A DNA stretch of 24,825 nt from Phoronis australis (GCA_002633005.1 NMRA01000299.1:448502-473326), one strand, 5' to 3'. Shown: positions 11,401-20,890, numbered from the stretch's first letter. Translations and numbers: made by a program. The notes: generated by a model not told the origin, from the letters alone.

Positions 11401-14400
11401 GACTTGTTTTCAAATTTTTGAGACTAGCCTCTACTGTTACAAGCACAATTACTCTCATTGACAACAGCAGTCAATGACCTGCCACAGGGAAGTCAATGTA
11501 AAACATAAGGGTAGACAAGCAGGACTACAAGAATGGGGACAAAGGACTGTACATAACAAGTGCCTCACTGCAGATTATAAATTAAATCAATACTTCCATA
11601 TGGAGGCAGCACACTCATATGTGCCTTGGCAACTCATAACTTACATAACTCAAACTGCAGAACATTTCAGATGAACCTAAATATGGATCAATGGACCAAC
11701 ACAGCCTCATATTTGACAGCTTTTTTGCCTTTGATACTCTCCAGATTAAGATTTGTTTAAGAACCCCCTGACTGAAAGTGACACTTGAAAGCTTCAAAGT
11801 AGAATGACTTGCCAACAAAAAGGCTCATTCAAAAATGACAAAATTTCATCTGCAAGAGGACTTCAAAATAACCCCAGATAGTCCACTAAAGATGTATGCC
11901 CATGCTCCTAACTATGCTAATGTATAGCAGCAACTAAACCACAATGGTATTTGAACATAATCTATGCTAAACAAAGTGCAGTTGTATTCATTGACATCTT
12001 GTAAACGTGAAAACAAAAAATTCTACAAATACGTAGAAGACTTTTGCAGTAATGATGTGCCTTGGGGGCTCACATAGCCTGCATCATGCAATGTTATTCC
12101 CCAACACCACATCACAACACTTATTGGACACGGTAGAGTGATTTATGGTGGATCACTTTTGACAGAAAACTCCTTCTTAAAAACATTTGGCAATTTTCAA
12201 CCTACTTCATATTCACACTGTCGCCAAGGAGTGTAAAAGTATAGGAGAGTTTTGTGAGGTAGCTACTCCTAGCTCCACCAAGTGGTGAATAAGCAATTAC
12301 AGTCAACTAGGAAGCGCTACAACAATGGGGAACGGGGTATTTTGCAGTGCGATAAATTGCACTTATTCATCCATGAAAACCCCAGATGTGTCATTGCATC
12401 GTATCATCATACACTGGATTTGAAAGATTGAATACTTGGAAGCAGATGAGTATCACTGCATTAGATGCAGTGACCGTTAAGTAACATCAATACACCACAC
12501 ATGTTAGGCCAGTGTTCTTCCTACATGTACTCGGAAATGGTGTTGAACCATGTTCGAAATGTTTTGCCCCATATTTGGAATCTTGAGCCATGTTTGAGAA
12601 GCCTTAAGCCACATTTTGGTCAGAAAGGACCCTACTAGGATCTAATTCACACCCAAGATCGGCAACTTTTAGGGATGAAAAGTGATGTAATACACCTAGC
12701 AATAAACATTTCAAGCCTTTTCCAGAAGTCTCTCGAGTTATTGAGAAAACACTCACCTGGCTTGATCAAATTTCTCATCCGGGAAGACGATCACCTTGTC
12801 GCCAACCTGCCAGTTATGATTGGGCACCGAAGGACAGATAGCCTGAATGATGCCAGAGATCTCAAAACCAGGAAACAGTGATGTGTCCCGTATCCCAGGG
12901 TGACGCAATTTGTCGCCACTCCTTTTGGTCGGGCAGTCAGAGTAACATGCCCCAGCGAAACAAACCTGGAGTGATTAAAATGGGAGGGTTACATCAACAG
13001 CAGTAAGGTAACTGTTACAAAGAAACATGTAACAAAGATGAGAAATTACTCTATTCTGATGAAAAAACTAGAGTTCATTACAGCATCGTTACATACCCAA
13101 ATCAGTTTAACTTCAATGTTGTTCACTTAACCAACAACACACTCAGGAAACTTAATCTTCATCATTATCATAGTTTCAAATATGTAAGGTATAATTTACA
13201 AATTTGGTAATTACTGATGTCATTCCATGACCTATGATGACCTTCAGGCAGGTGATTCCCAATGCATAGGGCATAAGTTGGTCATTGCATAATAAATTAT
13301 ACAAGGTCATCCTCATGACACAGAGCTAATGAATAATAACTAATCAATACGTTATTACAGGGATTAAGTGAGAGGAATGCCACACTACGGGACTGCAGTG
13401 CCCTCGATCCCTCAAAAACGGAGTCGAATATCGGCCCCATTCCCTTCTAAAAAGTATTTAAAAAATCACGCAAAATTCCTCTCATTGGGTCAAAAAATTC
13501 CACTCTGAAGGATTAAAAATTCCCCTTTTAGTTTTAACCTCAGACAACCTTAAAATACTGCATTAAAAACACACTGAATTTAATCACAAGGTCACTAGAC
13601 ACTAACAAACGTCAAAGACTGGTTTCCCTACAAAGAAAGTGCCACATACGGGAGTGCTATTGTTGTAAAGCTGTGGAGTTGTCTCCCACAAAAACTTGAT
13701 GGCAAAGACAGCCTCTGCTTCCTTCGACTTTGTGTATTCAAGCAAACAAGTCAGCTATTTGCACATTTCGTACTTTTTGTGTTTATCAGTTTTTACCCTA
13801 GACTTTTTACACCATAACCACTTATGGATTATTTCACTCTCGCATATATTGAAAACACAAAACTAAGGGACAGCTTCAGTTCGTCTGTGGCTCAAAACGG
13901 AACACAAAAAAGTTCTACAACAGAAGAATTACGAAAAGACATGCGGTGGATCATAGAAACATACAGGAAAGCGAGTTTTCACTGATGAACTTGCAGTGCA
14001 CTCCTCTCAGACAGCATCTTAAGCAAAACACCTTTGAACAGCTAGCTCATCAGGATTATTCACCAACACTGCTGACAACACTGTCACTGTCAGTGTCAGC
14101 CAAGAACAGTTAAAGGAGAATGCCACCCAAAAACAACCTATTTCGTATCTGCAGACGAACCACTGACGTCGCTGCATCGTTTCTCACCTTCCTCACAGGT
14201 TAACGCGACACCTCTCCGCAAGGTGAGTTCGAACGTGTAAGAGGCGATGTGGATATAGACCGATTAAGACGGTAAAAAAGACTGATTAAATCGGGTGGCA
14301 TTCTCCCAAGTTAAGAATTGCTCCATTGTTCTGTGGTTGTGCAAAAATGACCCACTGTCTTGCTATTGCCTTATTAAGCTAAACAGTGTCACAACAAGTC

Positions 14401-16125
14401 ATCTACACTCGCTCTTGTACAAAAAACAGGCAGTGAAAAACGTGACAAAAAATACCCTCTAAGAAAGACGACGTGAAAATTCCCATCTACATAAAAACAC
14501 TGCGAAAATTACCCCTTTAACATGTACAGGCACCTTTACGCTCAGGGTGAGGGCCCTAAACTGGGTTGTGTTCTGCAAGAGTAGTTTCTCCCCATTTACA
14601 GACTAGCAGACAGCAAGTACAAGCTCTACATAATGATTAAAACTGTAACCGATGAAGTTACAAACAAAAAATCCCATTGAAAACTAAGCACACGAGCATT
14701 GTGTACGACTTGCACAGATGCAAGTTTCATTGTGTGCAGCACATCTGAGTCAGTCAGTTACCTGTTAGCTTTGTGGGCATAATACACATCACCTCATACC
14801 CTGGATATGACCACAATAGAACCCTGGGATTAAGCTCACCACACAGAGAAAATTACATGGTATTAGCACTGAAATGGTTGGACCTCAGAATATATGTGTT
14901 CATGTTTTGAAAATGATGTACCAGTATGACATATATATTTGTAATATTTGATAATTCTTATTAACTAAAAAGAAATACGGCTTGACATTTACATTTGATA
15001 TTAATGACCTACTTAGAAAGACAAGGGACCAAATTCGTTTTGGGTTCTTCAAAAGATACTAGGAAAATGGTTCACCCTATTTGCTTGTTATATGTAACAT
15101 TGTTACCATGACTTGAACTTTCGAAACATGTTAAAATGACTTCAAAATGGTTGTCATATCAAGAGTAAAGGTAAAAATTTATTTTTATTAAAACATAGTT
15201 TAACAGAGCACATGAGAGGCATATGGACCTTAGTTTTTTGAACACCACTACTAAAACTCAATATGCCAGTTTCAACCAATTTTAGACACATTAGAAGATT
15301 AAATTGCTAAACCAGAGTTTCACGATTATGGTAAAAATTCTTCAGTTTGGAACAATATGGCGGACAGCCGAAATTTCACTTTGTCAAATGTTTCACAAAA
15401 ACACCTTTTCACTTTTGCCTTAAGCATGGCAAACTTATTATTGAACATTTGCAACAATATGATAAGCCTCTGACAAATAGAAATGACTATTTTTGCAATT
15501 ATATTGATCCCAAATTGAAGAATTCTTACCGTAACACTGTTAACTTTCGATTACAACCAAATTCTACCCATGTGAAAGTTTATTTTGATGATTGAAGACC
15601 ACCAGTGCTGGCAAGAATGTGGCAAGTATGGTCAGTTTTTTTGAAAATTTGTACTCCTAGTTTCGGAATCCATTAGAAACACCCGGCTCTAACAAAAATA
15701 GTTTTGAGGTGAAATAATTCTGGCTGAGAGTCTAAATTCCACGACATGCATGCAGAAAAACAAAAACATGCTAACCGACATTGCAACTAGCAGGGTAAAA
15801 GTGGAGTAAACAGGGTCCCTCTTGAAAATGGCTGCCAAGAACCAGTTTTCACTGAATAATGACAATGTCCATTTTGAAGAGAGACCCTTTAATCACTGGC
15901 TGGTTGCCCTCCCCTGTGAGACTTCACTCAGTAAGCTGTTAGATAGACAGTGACCACCACCAGTAAATTGTAACCATTGAGCTCTCAACTTATGGTTGCT
16001 ACCTGCACTATAGCACCTCCGTGGGGGAGCAGTGGCATCGATGAATTCGGGTAATACTCCATATTGGTACATTCACCAATAGTATTGGCGTTCGCATTCA
16101 CATTCATATTATCTTTGTCTTTCAT
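5234..16125 (-). CDS. Medium-chain dehydrogenase/reductase (MDR, zinc-independent type), 6 exons
   Basis: Joined exons 16125-16003, 12965-12757, 8798-8638, 8414-8293, 7856-7674 and 5497-5234 give 353 codons plus TAA, the usual MDR length. Every junction is GT/AG and phases agree (0, 2, 1, 0, 0). The N-terminal GroES-like half has Cys48 in AGACYSD, PGFEISG at 73-79 and VGDKV at 95-99. The Rossmann half starts near 168 with GAGGLG at 174-179, and Asp203 ends the second strand, which in this superfamily favours NAD(H) over NADP(H). The C-terminal substrate-domain strand ends GRAVLQVAQS. Odd points: classical zinc ADHs have GHE where this has GFE (Phe75). The four-Cys structural-zinc lobe is absent between residues 104 and 112, and PSGGLTAY (140-147) looks like quinone oxidoreductase. 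I infer a cytosolic, zinc-free oxidoreductase. The substrate is unknown and I cannot name an orthologue. The gene spans 10.9 kb with transposon relics in its introns. Confidence 0.9.
5498..7673 (-). other. MDR intron 5
   Basis: A 2.2-kb AT-rich intron with a short TATATATA run near 5740. No domain, inverted repeat or open frame of note is visible. Confidence 0.8.
7674..7856 (-). CDS. MDR exon 5 (codons 206-266)
   Basis: This is a phase-0 exon of exactly 61 codons, with acceptor CTCTTAG and an excellent donor GTAAGT (7673-7668). It continues the Rossmann domain: IEKLMLALDYGCTDVVNW is the helix and strand after the acidic residue, and CDIIIDYV (244-251) is the strand that runs below the nicotinamide. 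The downstream AT-rich sequence has no competing donor as good. Confidence 0.9.
7857..8292 (-). other. MDR intron 4
   Basis: A 436-nt intron with GTGAGT and TCTTAG ends. No element or gene is visible inside. Confidence 0.85.
8293..8414 (-). CDS. MDR exon 4 (codons 165-205, nucleotide-binding motif)
   Basis: Acceptor TTTCAG precedes GTGGCC and the donor GTGAGT follows GAT. The 122 nt encode the first beta-alpha-beta of the Rossmann fold: KIFIIGAGGLGLW at 169-181 with glycines 174, 176, 177 and 179, then VDIYVADCD at 197-205. Asp203 is the likely ribose-contact residue. Confidence 0.92.
8415..8637 (-). other. MDR intron 3
   Basis: A short 223-nt AT-rich intron with a clean GTAAAT donor and TTTCAG acceptor. 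No internal feature is visible. Confidence 0.85.
8638..8798 (-). CDS. MDR exon 3 (codons 111-165)
   Basis: The exon opens with one base completing Arg111 and ends with one base of Gly165; the acceptor is TATAG and the donor GTAAAT. It encodes YQQYIAI (112-118), equivalent to the family's F/YAEYVVV strand, then VPNTLPLEVAALLPSGGLTAYNAL (by position 127-150), the helix entering the cofactor domain. The other two frames contain stops. Confidence 0.9.
9168..9389 (+). pseudogene. THAP zinc-finger relic with a stop at the first zinc Cys
   Basis: From ATG at 9168 the frame reads M-P-L-stop-V-V-C-G-C-S-N, then GIHLHNFPTDHVVCRAWNRF. This follows the THAP plan: a short MPxxC start, CxxxxC, a LHxFP motif, then W and a following F/V/TR helix. 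The in-frame TGA (9177-9179) lies exactly four residues before Cys9, where THAP domains have their first zinc Cys; TGA is one substitution from TGT or TGC. The frame stays open to TAA at 9387-9389. The expected second half (CxxH-F, then AVPTIF) is not recognisable. It lies antisense in MDR intron 2 and is most likely from a THAP-carrying transposon. Confidence 0.6.
12325..12423 (+). pseudogene. Truncated THAP zinc-finger relic
   Basis: ATG at 12325 opens 32 codons ending in TGA. The start MGNGVFCSAINC gives Cys7-x4-Cys12, and residues 20-26 (PDVSLHR) match the THAP start and its SLHR/SFHRFP motif. After HRI the frame degenerates. The next frame holds FERLNTWKQ (about 12419-12445), which resembles the following ERxxxW helix, so a frameshift lies near 12400. 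The C-x2-H pair is not visible. It differs from the relic at 9168, so it represents a second THAP family. It is antisense within MDR intron 2, about 330 bp past exon 2. Confidence 0.55.
12757..12965 (-). CDS. MDR exon 2 (codons 42-111, GroES-like core)
   Basis: Acceptor TCCAG is followed by GTTTG; the donor is GTGAGT at 12756-12751. The 209 nt leave two bases (AG) for a split Arg111. The exon carries VCFAGACYSDCP (42-53) with Cys48 at the position of the catalytic zinc Cys, and FPGFEISG (72-79), where Phe75 replaces the His ligand of zinc ADHs. WQVGDKVIVFPDE (93-105) is the characteristic GDxV turn. Confidence 0.9.
12966..16002 (-). other. MDR intron 1
   Basis: Three kilobases of AT-rich intron. 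It contains the TTAA-flanked MITE at 14110-14314. Around it (13380-13560 and 14440-14590) is repeat-like sequence with recurring AAAATTCC words, perhaps an older element into which the MITE inserted. The plus-strand open frame 15347-15595 has no recognisable domain and is not called. Confidence 0.75.
14110..14314 (-). mobile_element. TTAA-flanked MITE, internally deleted relative of the element at 23734
   Basis: It is bounded by TTAA at 14110-14113 and 14311-14314. Both ends contain the inverted repeat GGAGAATGCCACCC (14115-14128, with its complement 14293-14306). The right end has three extra bases (AAG-side) before TTAA. The interior, read on the minus strand, matches 23756-23872 closely apart from one gap of about 25 bases. 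TTAA target duplication fits piggyBac or Kolobok. The THAP domain in the longer copy favours Kolobok. It lies inside MDR intron 1 and has no coding capacity. Confidence 0.75.
16003..16125 (-). CDS. MDR exon 1 (codons 1-41, start codon)
   Basis: The ATG at 16125-16123 is the first in-frame Met after an in-frame TAA (16134-16132). A second Met lies at codon 7. The exon encodes an Asn-rich leader (residues 6-14) and then YYPNSSMPLLPHGGAIVQ. The last part aligns with the first GroES-fold strands, where most MDRs have a longer segment. The donor is GTAGCA (16002-15997), weaker than the others in the gene but in the right phase (0). The leader has no hydrophobic signal peptide. Confidence 0.82.
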
Positions 16126-16161
16126 TTCAATTTAACACTTGTAAGAAGTCGCAGTGCTGAC
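16126..16161 (-). other. MDR 5' UTR part, probably starting at a splice acceptor
   Basis: Minus-strand CTTATTTTACAG ends at 16162 with a pyrimidine-rich run before it, as expected of an acceptor. The start codon follows 36 nt later. This suggests a non-coding first exon further upstream (above 16200). I could not find a convincing TATA box or initiator between 16165 and 17160. Confidence 0.35.
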
Positions 16162-16164
16162 CTG

Positions 16165-17160
16165 TAAAATAAGATAATATTGATGGTGATAAGGTCTTAT
16201 CAAACACTATAAGGGGCCATCGGCCTTAAGCCAAAGTATCACATCATCAAATCAGTATGAGCATAGATGTACTATAGTCTATGGTATAGGGCCTATGCCT
16301 CGTAGGAATACAGCACAGGTTGGGGGATACAAATTTTGACACCACTTCACAAGCTGGCTGTAGTTTAAACTCCATACTAGTTATATTTCCACCCAATTGC
16401 TAAGACGTACCTTCGCTCATGACAAATTTCTTCTTATTTGAAGCGAAAGTTAGCAGAAAGCTGATTAGTAATGTTTATGTTATCGGTGATTGGTCAGTTT
16501 GGCCAATTGAATGACCTTGTTGCAAACCATCAGCTGGTGCACGCATGCATTAGTTAACTAGGTCAAGACATAGAACAACAAGAAGGGTTCATTATTCATT
16601 AAGATGGAAAGCTGGTCACCAAATACCACAATGGTGCAAAAAAGGGGTGGAAACAAGATATTTTAAACAATGTCCAAAAAACAAACATGGCATCGATAAC
16701 GGGTGGCAGTTTTAAAACAAAATATTGCTGATGTCTGTGGCCGCACGGACGCTGTCGCACCCACCCTGTAAAATGGACTAGTCCATAAAATATTAGGGTC
16801 ATGGTTATCACAACCTGACCGTTTGAACTTCGTCATAACACCAAACAGAAGTGACATAACATCAGCTCTCCACGAGCGTAAATAAAGTCATGTAAAGGTT
16901 AACACGTTCATGATTTATGCAAGCGCAGTAAACAGGGTTACCCTCGGAGGGCATATTGGGGTATCACAAAGTTAACTATGGAACAAAACCGCAGCATGTT
17001 TACCTATAGGCTATTAAAGTGAGAAGAACTGAAGCCATGTATCTCATCTGAAATTGTGATATCACGGCCGGATAACATCAATTAGATGTAGCAATGGCCT
17101 GTCAATTCAAAAACATGATCTCGACTTTCCTATGAGAAAACTGTGAGTGCCATGACAGTA
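16165..17160. other. Upstream region of the MDR gene, no gene seen
   Basis: AT-rich sequence that should contain the MDR promoter and any non-coding first exon, but I see no TATA box. ATGGCATCGATAACGGGT near 16688 resembles a word at 9627 and may belong to a shared repeat. The minus-strand frames at 16599-16857 look like chance. Confidence 0.4.
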
Positions 17161-17245
17161 TCTTATACAGTGGCGGATCTACGTTTTCAGTAAGGGGGGT
17201 TTAGGATTCCCTCAAAGGTCGAATCCGAGGCACGTGGCGTCGAGC

Positions 17246-17272
17246 GGGGGGGGGCGGAGGGTCGGGAGGGGG
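17246..17272 (+). other. G-quadruplex-capable tract
   Basis: G9, then GG, GGG, GGG and GGGGG separated by one or two bases fit the G3+N1-7 pattern. It lies about 65 bp inside the left end of the candidate transposon. Confidence 0.6.
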
Positions 17273-17912
17273 TAAACCCCCCAACCGTGTAAGACAACTT
17301 TTTGCTTTTGTAGCCAAATAGTGAAATTTCCATGCATCCTGGTACGTTTCTGGCACCTAACATGTCCCTGGAGTTTTTCTTAAGATAATTAAAAACCCTT
17401 CTCGATTTCGTCACATGAACTTGCTCATAAGTTTCGTGAAACCATATTTGTGCACATCTGGGTATGAGTCACACCACCAGCAAAAATTTTTGTAGGAACA
17501 TCTGCTTACACACACCTTTTTAGCATACGAAAAAGTGTGGTGTGTATACAGGGGTTTAGACCACTACCAAATATTCAAGAGCATAAGGAGCACCGACGGG
17601 GCGTAAAAACTTGAATATCAGATTATCGCAACGACCTCAAGCTGTTTAAGAATGAAGACCTGTACTGTTAGTCCAAAATAAACATGTGTTCTGTCTCCTT
17701 ACGAGAAAAACTGGTGAACGATGGTGCTCTCAGCTCATAGTCTATTATTAAAAGTGACAATAAACAATTAAGTATCACTTTATTAAGCTGAGTCACGTTG
17801 ACAACAATTGAAAAACGTCAAATGTATAAGGAAACAAATCATCTGAAAACAGTTTCACGAAAGCAGAACATCCTGTACACAGTGGTGAAAAGATATACAG
17901 GAACAGTACGCA

Positions 17913-18190
17913 GAGGGACCAGATGTACACTGAGAGTACATAAAAACTCTAGCCTGGTCCGTCACGAGACCAAAAGTACACCTGTGCTTACAGGTATTAT
18001 CCCTAAAAAATTTGACGATGTCGCGGGACCAAACATTACTGGCTGAGATAAATAGTTTTACAAAGCACACTTTGGTAAAAAAACATCACAAGACTAGTTC
18101 CCTGAGGGACCAGAAGTACACTGAAACTCCACCTACACAAAACAAGCTGGCCTGGTCCGTCGTAAGGCCTAAAGCGCACTTTGCAAAAAA
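17913..18190 (+). repeat. Tandem repeat, about 191-198 bp period, two copies
   Basis: GAGGGACCAG-TGTACACTGA occurs at 17913 and 18104, and GCCTGGTCCGTC at 17952 and 18150. Within each copy GGACCA and TGGTCC are inverted relative to each other, so a unit can fold. It lies in the candidate transposon and could be its subterminal repeat array. Confidence 0.6.
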
Positions 18191-18539
18191 ATTGAATTGA
18201 AAACTTCTCTCTGGACACTTTTTAATCCCCAGTGGTTGCTCATATGTGTAGTTTACACATCTGGTGGTCAACTGCTGCGAGAGGTTGTCCAGGAAGGGTT
18301 TTCGCGCCGTTCTGTAGTACTCACTAAGTGAAATAGATTTTGGATATGAAGCAGATAGACTCAAGTGGAAATATAAACCAGAATCAGTTTCTGTGCGCTC
18401 GTAGACCCTCTCCTGTACTGGGTAAATTTGGCATGTCCAAAAATAATTTCTATTTCGTTTTCATTGTACACAAGCATAAAAAACGACATTATATACAAAC
18501 TGTGTAGAATTATAACTTATTACCTGGGTGTTTCTCCAG

Positions 18540-18987
18540 TAACATTGGTCCTATCTTTCTATTGTCTAGACTGCCGAGGAATTTGTATATCGGATCCAAT
18601 GATTTGCTCGTCTTGGAACCATTCTACCCAGACATTATCAACGTTTGTTCCCAACACTTGCACTTCGTCAACTGCTGTGTCAATGAGCTTGTAGGCCTAA
18701 GCCTCTACAATGTCAGCATCTCGTTTCGCAGCTCAGTTGGCACTAAGCCCCCTGAGGTTACCAAGTCCATTCAAGACTTACAGCATGCGCAACTAAATTT
18801 GATCCGTTCATCACGGACGACTTCAAACCTTGACGATGTATCCCAGGACCTATTTGCATCTCTTGCGATTTTCGAAATAAACGCGCCAATGTCTGAACTC
18901 TTGAAACTGAAGTACCAACATCAAATAAATGCCCATGGGCATGGGCGTTTCGTCGGGTGCGCCTTTCTGCGGAAATTCCCAGTATAG
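18540..18987 (+). CDS. Unassigned open frame of about 149 codons, possible exon or captured gene fragment
   Basis: TTTCTCCAG ends at 18539 and is a good acceptor. From 18541 the frame is open to TAG at 18985-18987, and the local GC is higher than the flanks. The translation looks like normal protein, e.g. LPRNLYIGSNDLLVLEPFYP and HLHFVNCCVNELVGLSLYN, with no low complexity. I cannot assign a family. There is no ATG near the 5' end, so it would be an internal or terminal exon or a fragment. It sits inside the 17168-19797 element, so it could be part of a transposase gene or host sequence carried by the element. Confidence 0.3.
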
Positions 18988-20035
18988 AAAACGGCAGTGG
19001 TGCTTATTGCAAGTAGAAAGGCGGTAGGTGTTGAGGTAGGCACTAGAGCTCCTTAGGAGGCCTATTGAACATCGCACGAGTTCCGCAATTTCTGTTACTG
19101 TACACTGTTCGCGAATGCGGTCACTTTGTCAATGTGAGTGCCCCCATGGTCATTCCTTCTATAGTCAAAACTTGTTAGAGTGCATCCTTCAAACAGACGG
19201 CCGATAAGACCACGGCGCCGACACAATAGCAATTCTTCAGAAAACGATTTTTTTTTCAAAAATCTAGTATTACATGTACATGTACACGGTATGATATTGC
19301 GCAAGACAACTTTACTATACACCGGTCAAATTCGAGTTACAAACGTGTGGGGTGTAATAGAATGACACGACATGACAGATGAGGTAAAAACATTGCACGT
19401 CAATTCGCCTGAATATCAGGGTTGCGGCACCACAGTGTTTCCCCTAATCAAATCAAAACATATCTTAGAGTATAAAGAAACTAGTCACCTAAAGAAATCA
19501 GCTATAGAGCTGCTCTTTCAGCGGTGGATACATCTAAAATGCTTGGCTACTTCAGTAGTGTCGACGGAAGCGCGTGCACAATTGATCTCCGGGGTTTTGC
19601 CGATGAGCCACGAAGACTCGAAACGCGTTGATTTTCATAACAGCAATTCACAATGCAAAAAATATATTTTCAGAGTGAACCCCCCCCCCTCATTTTTTCC
19701 AAGTTGGTTTACTCGGGGTTTATATACACTGGCGGTGTCGTTTTTGTTTTTCTGGAGACGTTTTTGTTTGTTTTNCCCCCCCGTAGATCCGCCACTGTTA
19801 TATTGTGTCATGTCTTTCTTCAGTGTCATGTTAACAATATCATTAGGGTTTAACTATGCTTTAATTGTTTATATAGTTATATCTTCTTTCTGTATATATT
19901 CTTGTATACCTCTCTGTAAATAATTCTCTACACAAGTATTTTTAAAGGTAATTAGCACCTGTGCTAATGTTTTCTTTTGTTTTATCCACCTACACCGATA
20001 TAATATAAACGTTTAACTTACCCACTTTACTTCAG

Positions 20036-20138
20036 TACTTACTTACTTTTAACTTACTTACTTACTTATACTTACTTAATTACTTAGTTAGTTAGTTAGT
20101 TACTTACTTACTTACTTGCTTACTTACTCATTTACTTA
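20036..20138 (+). repeat. CTTA microsatellite with an internal switch to GTTA
   Basis: About 100 bp of ACTT units, interrupted by four GTTA-type units at about 20085-20101 before returning to ACTT. The strand symmetry change suggests slippage or conversion between opposite registers. Confidence 0.85.
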
Positions 20139-20486
20139 ACAAACATAACAACGACACTACATTGTTTTTATGAGTGATATATGCCTAATAATTGAGCCAA
20201 TGTAGGCCTGATCGGCTCGGCACTCAACTAGTTCGATCGCCCACCGTTGAGTTATATTTCAGAAAAAATGGAAATAAATGTCACCAAACTTCATGTTTTA
20301 TAAAACTTTTATGTCTAGTGACTGCTTCAGTGACGGTTCGAGTCAATTACGAAAGAAGGTCAAAATTCAGTAACACCATGAACTAATATCTGGCGACACT
20401 GAGAACACTAAGGCACTCTAGTATTGAAAATCTAGTAGCCAACGCGACCGTTGATCTGGCCGCGAATCCACTTTGTCCTTGGACAA

Positions 20487-20513
20487 TTGTAGGCCTATAT
20501 ATTAGGCCTACAA
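20487..20513. repeat. Perfect 11-bp hairpin (TAGGCCTA type)
   Basis: TTGTAGGCCTA (20487-20497), a TATAT loop, then the exact complement at 20503-20513. Confidence 0.85.
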
Positions 20514-20521
20514 ACAGGAAA

Positions 20522-20563
20522 GCATAAGCATAACTCTAGACAGGGCTAGAGTTATGTTTATGC
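20522..20563. repeat. 18-bp hairpin with one mismatch
   Basis: GCATAAGCATAACTCTAG (20522-20539) is complementary to 20546-20563 except at one position; the loop is ACAGGG. It lies nine bases after the previous hairpin. It has no T tail and no tRNA-like features. Confidence 0.85.
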
Positions 20564-20762
20564 CAGGCGTGCAGCCGCTCAGGCCACTCGAGAATCTGCC
20601 ACTAGTTGCGATCTTCTAATAGTTTATTTTCCCTATCGACTGATTTACTCTTAAAAACGCTTGTGAGTGCTACATCACATGTTTTTGTATGTTTCTGGAA
20701 AAAATCACACTCTTCCGCCTTTTTATTTGTTAGATATCGTGCTTACACGGCAATTAGCCGTG

Positions 20763-20840
20763 TCACGTGACTAGTAGCACTCTCCAATATGGCGCTAAGT
20801 TGTCAGCTGCCGAGAAGCGTGTGCGCCCGGTGTATATAAG
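20763..20840 (+). promoter_or_regulatory. Promoter-like cluster: TCACGTGA, ATATGGCGC, TATATAAG
   Basis: An E-box palindrome TCACGTGA (20763-20770), a YY1-like CAATATGGCGC (about 20786-20796), a GC-rich stretch and TATATAAG (20833-20840) occur in that order within 80 bp. This matches a plus-strand core promoter layout. What follows is a tandem repeat, so the transcript, if any, may be non-coding. Confidence 0.3.
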
Positions 20841-20890
20841 ATGTCTATTATCTAGACTCGCAAAAATAACGATTATAAACTAAAAAGACT

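Larger units (their letters stand above)
8799..12756 (-). other. MDR intron 2
   Basis: Nearly 4 kb, the longest intron of the gene. It carries two THAP-like relics on the opposite strand (9168-9389 and 12325-12423). A short ATGGCGGCGATTACGGGT word at 9627 resembles one at 16688, which may mark another dispersed repeat. I see nothing else definable. Confidence 0.75.
17168..19797. mobile_element. Candidate 2.6-kb DNA transposon with 16-bp perfect inverted ends
   Basis: CAGTGGCGGATCTACG at 17168-17183 is matched exactly by its complement at 19782-19797. TTATA directly abuts both ends (17163-17167 and 19798-19802), as a 5-bp target duplication would. CAGTGGCGGAT-type ends followed by G runs are a common look for hAT-like elements in animals. 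Most hAT elements duplicate 8 bp, but 5-bp hAT groups are described. G-rich tracts lie inside both ends in inverted orientation (17246-17272; C-run 19680-19689). No transposase is recognised. Alternatively the two ends belong to two separate short copies facing each other. Confidence 0.55.
19803..20762. other. Stretch without genes
   Basis: It holds the CTTA microsatellite and the two hairpins listed separately. No coding frame has a recognisable domain. Confidence 0.5.

Noticed and set aside
15347-15595. 82-residue plus-strand frame in MDR intron 1
   Set aside because: Starts at a TTG, no recognisable family, AT-rich; an acceptor-like TTCTTCAG precedes it but there is no partner exon.
18086-18364. 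92-residue minus-strand frame
   Set aside because: Lies over the 191-bp tandem repeat with no domain.
19372-19923. 183-residue plus-strand frame
   Set aside because: Reads through an ambiguous base, a C-run and the inverted end of the candidate transposon, so it cannot be one gene; the first part has no known domain.
20522-20563. tRNA or rho-independent terminator
   Set aside because: No cloverleaf, no T-loop or anticodon stem and no T run; only a simple hairpin.
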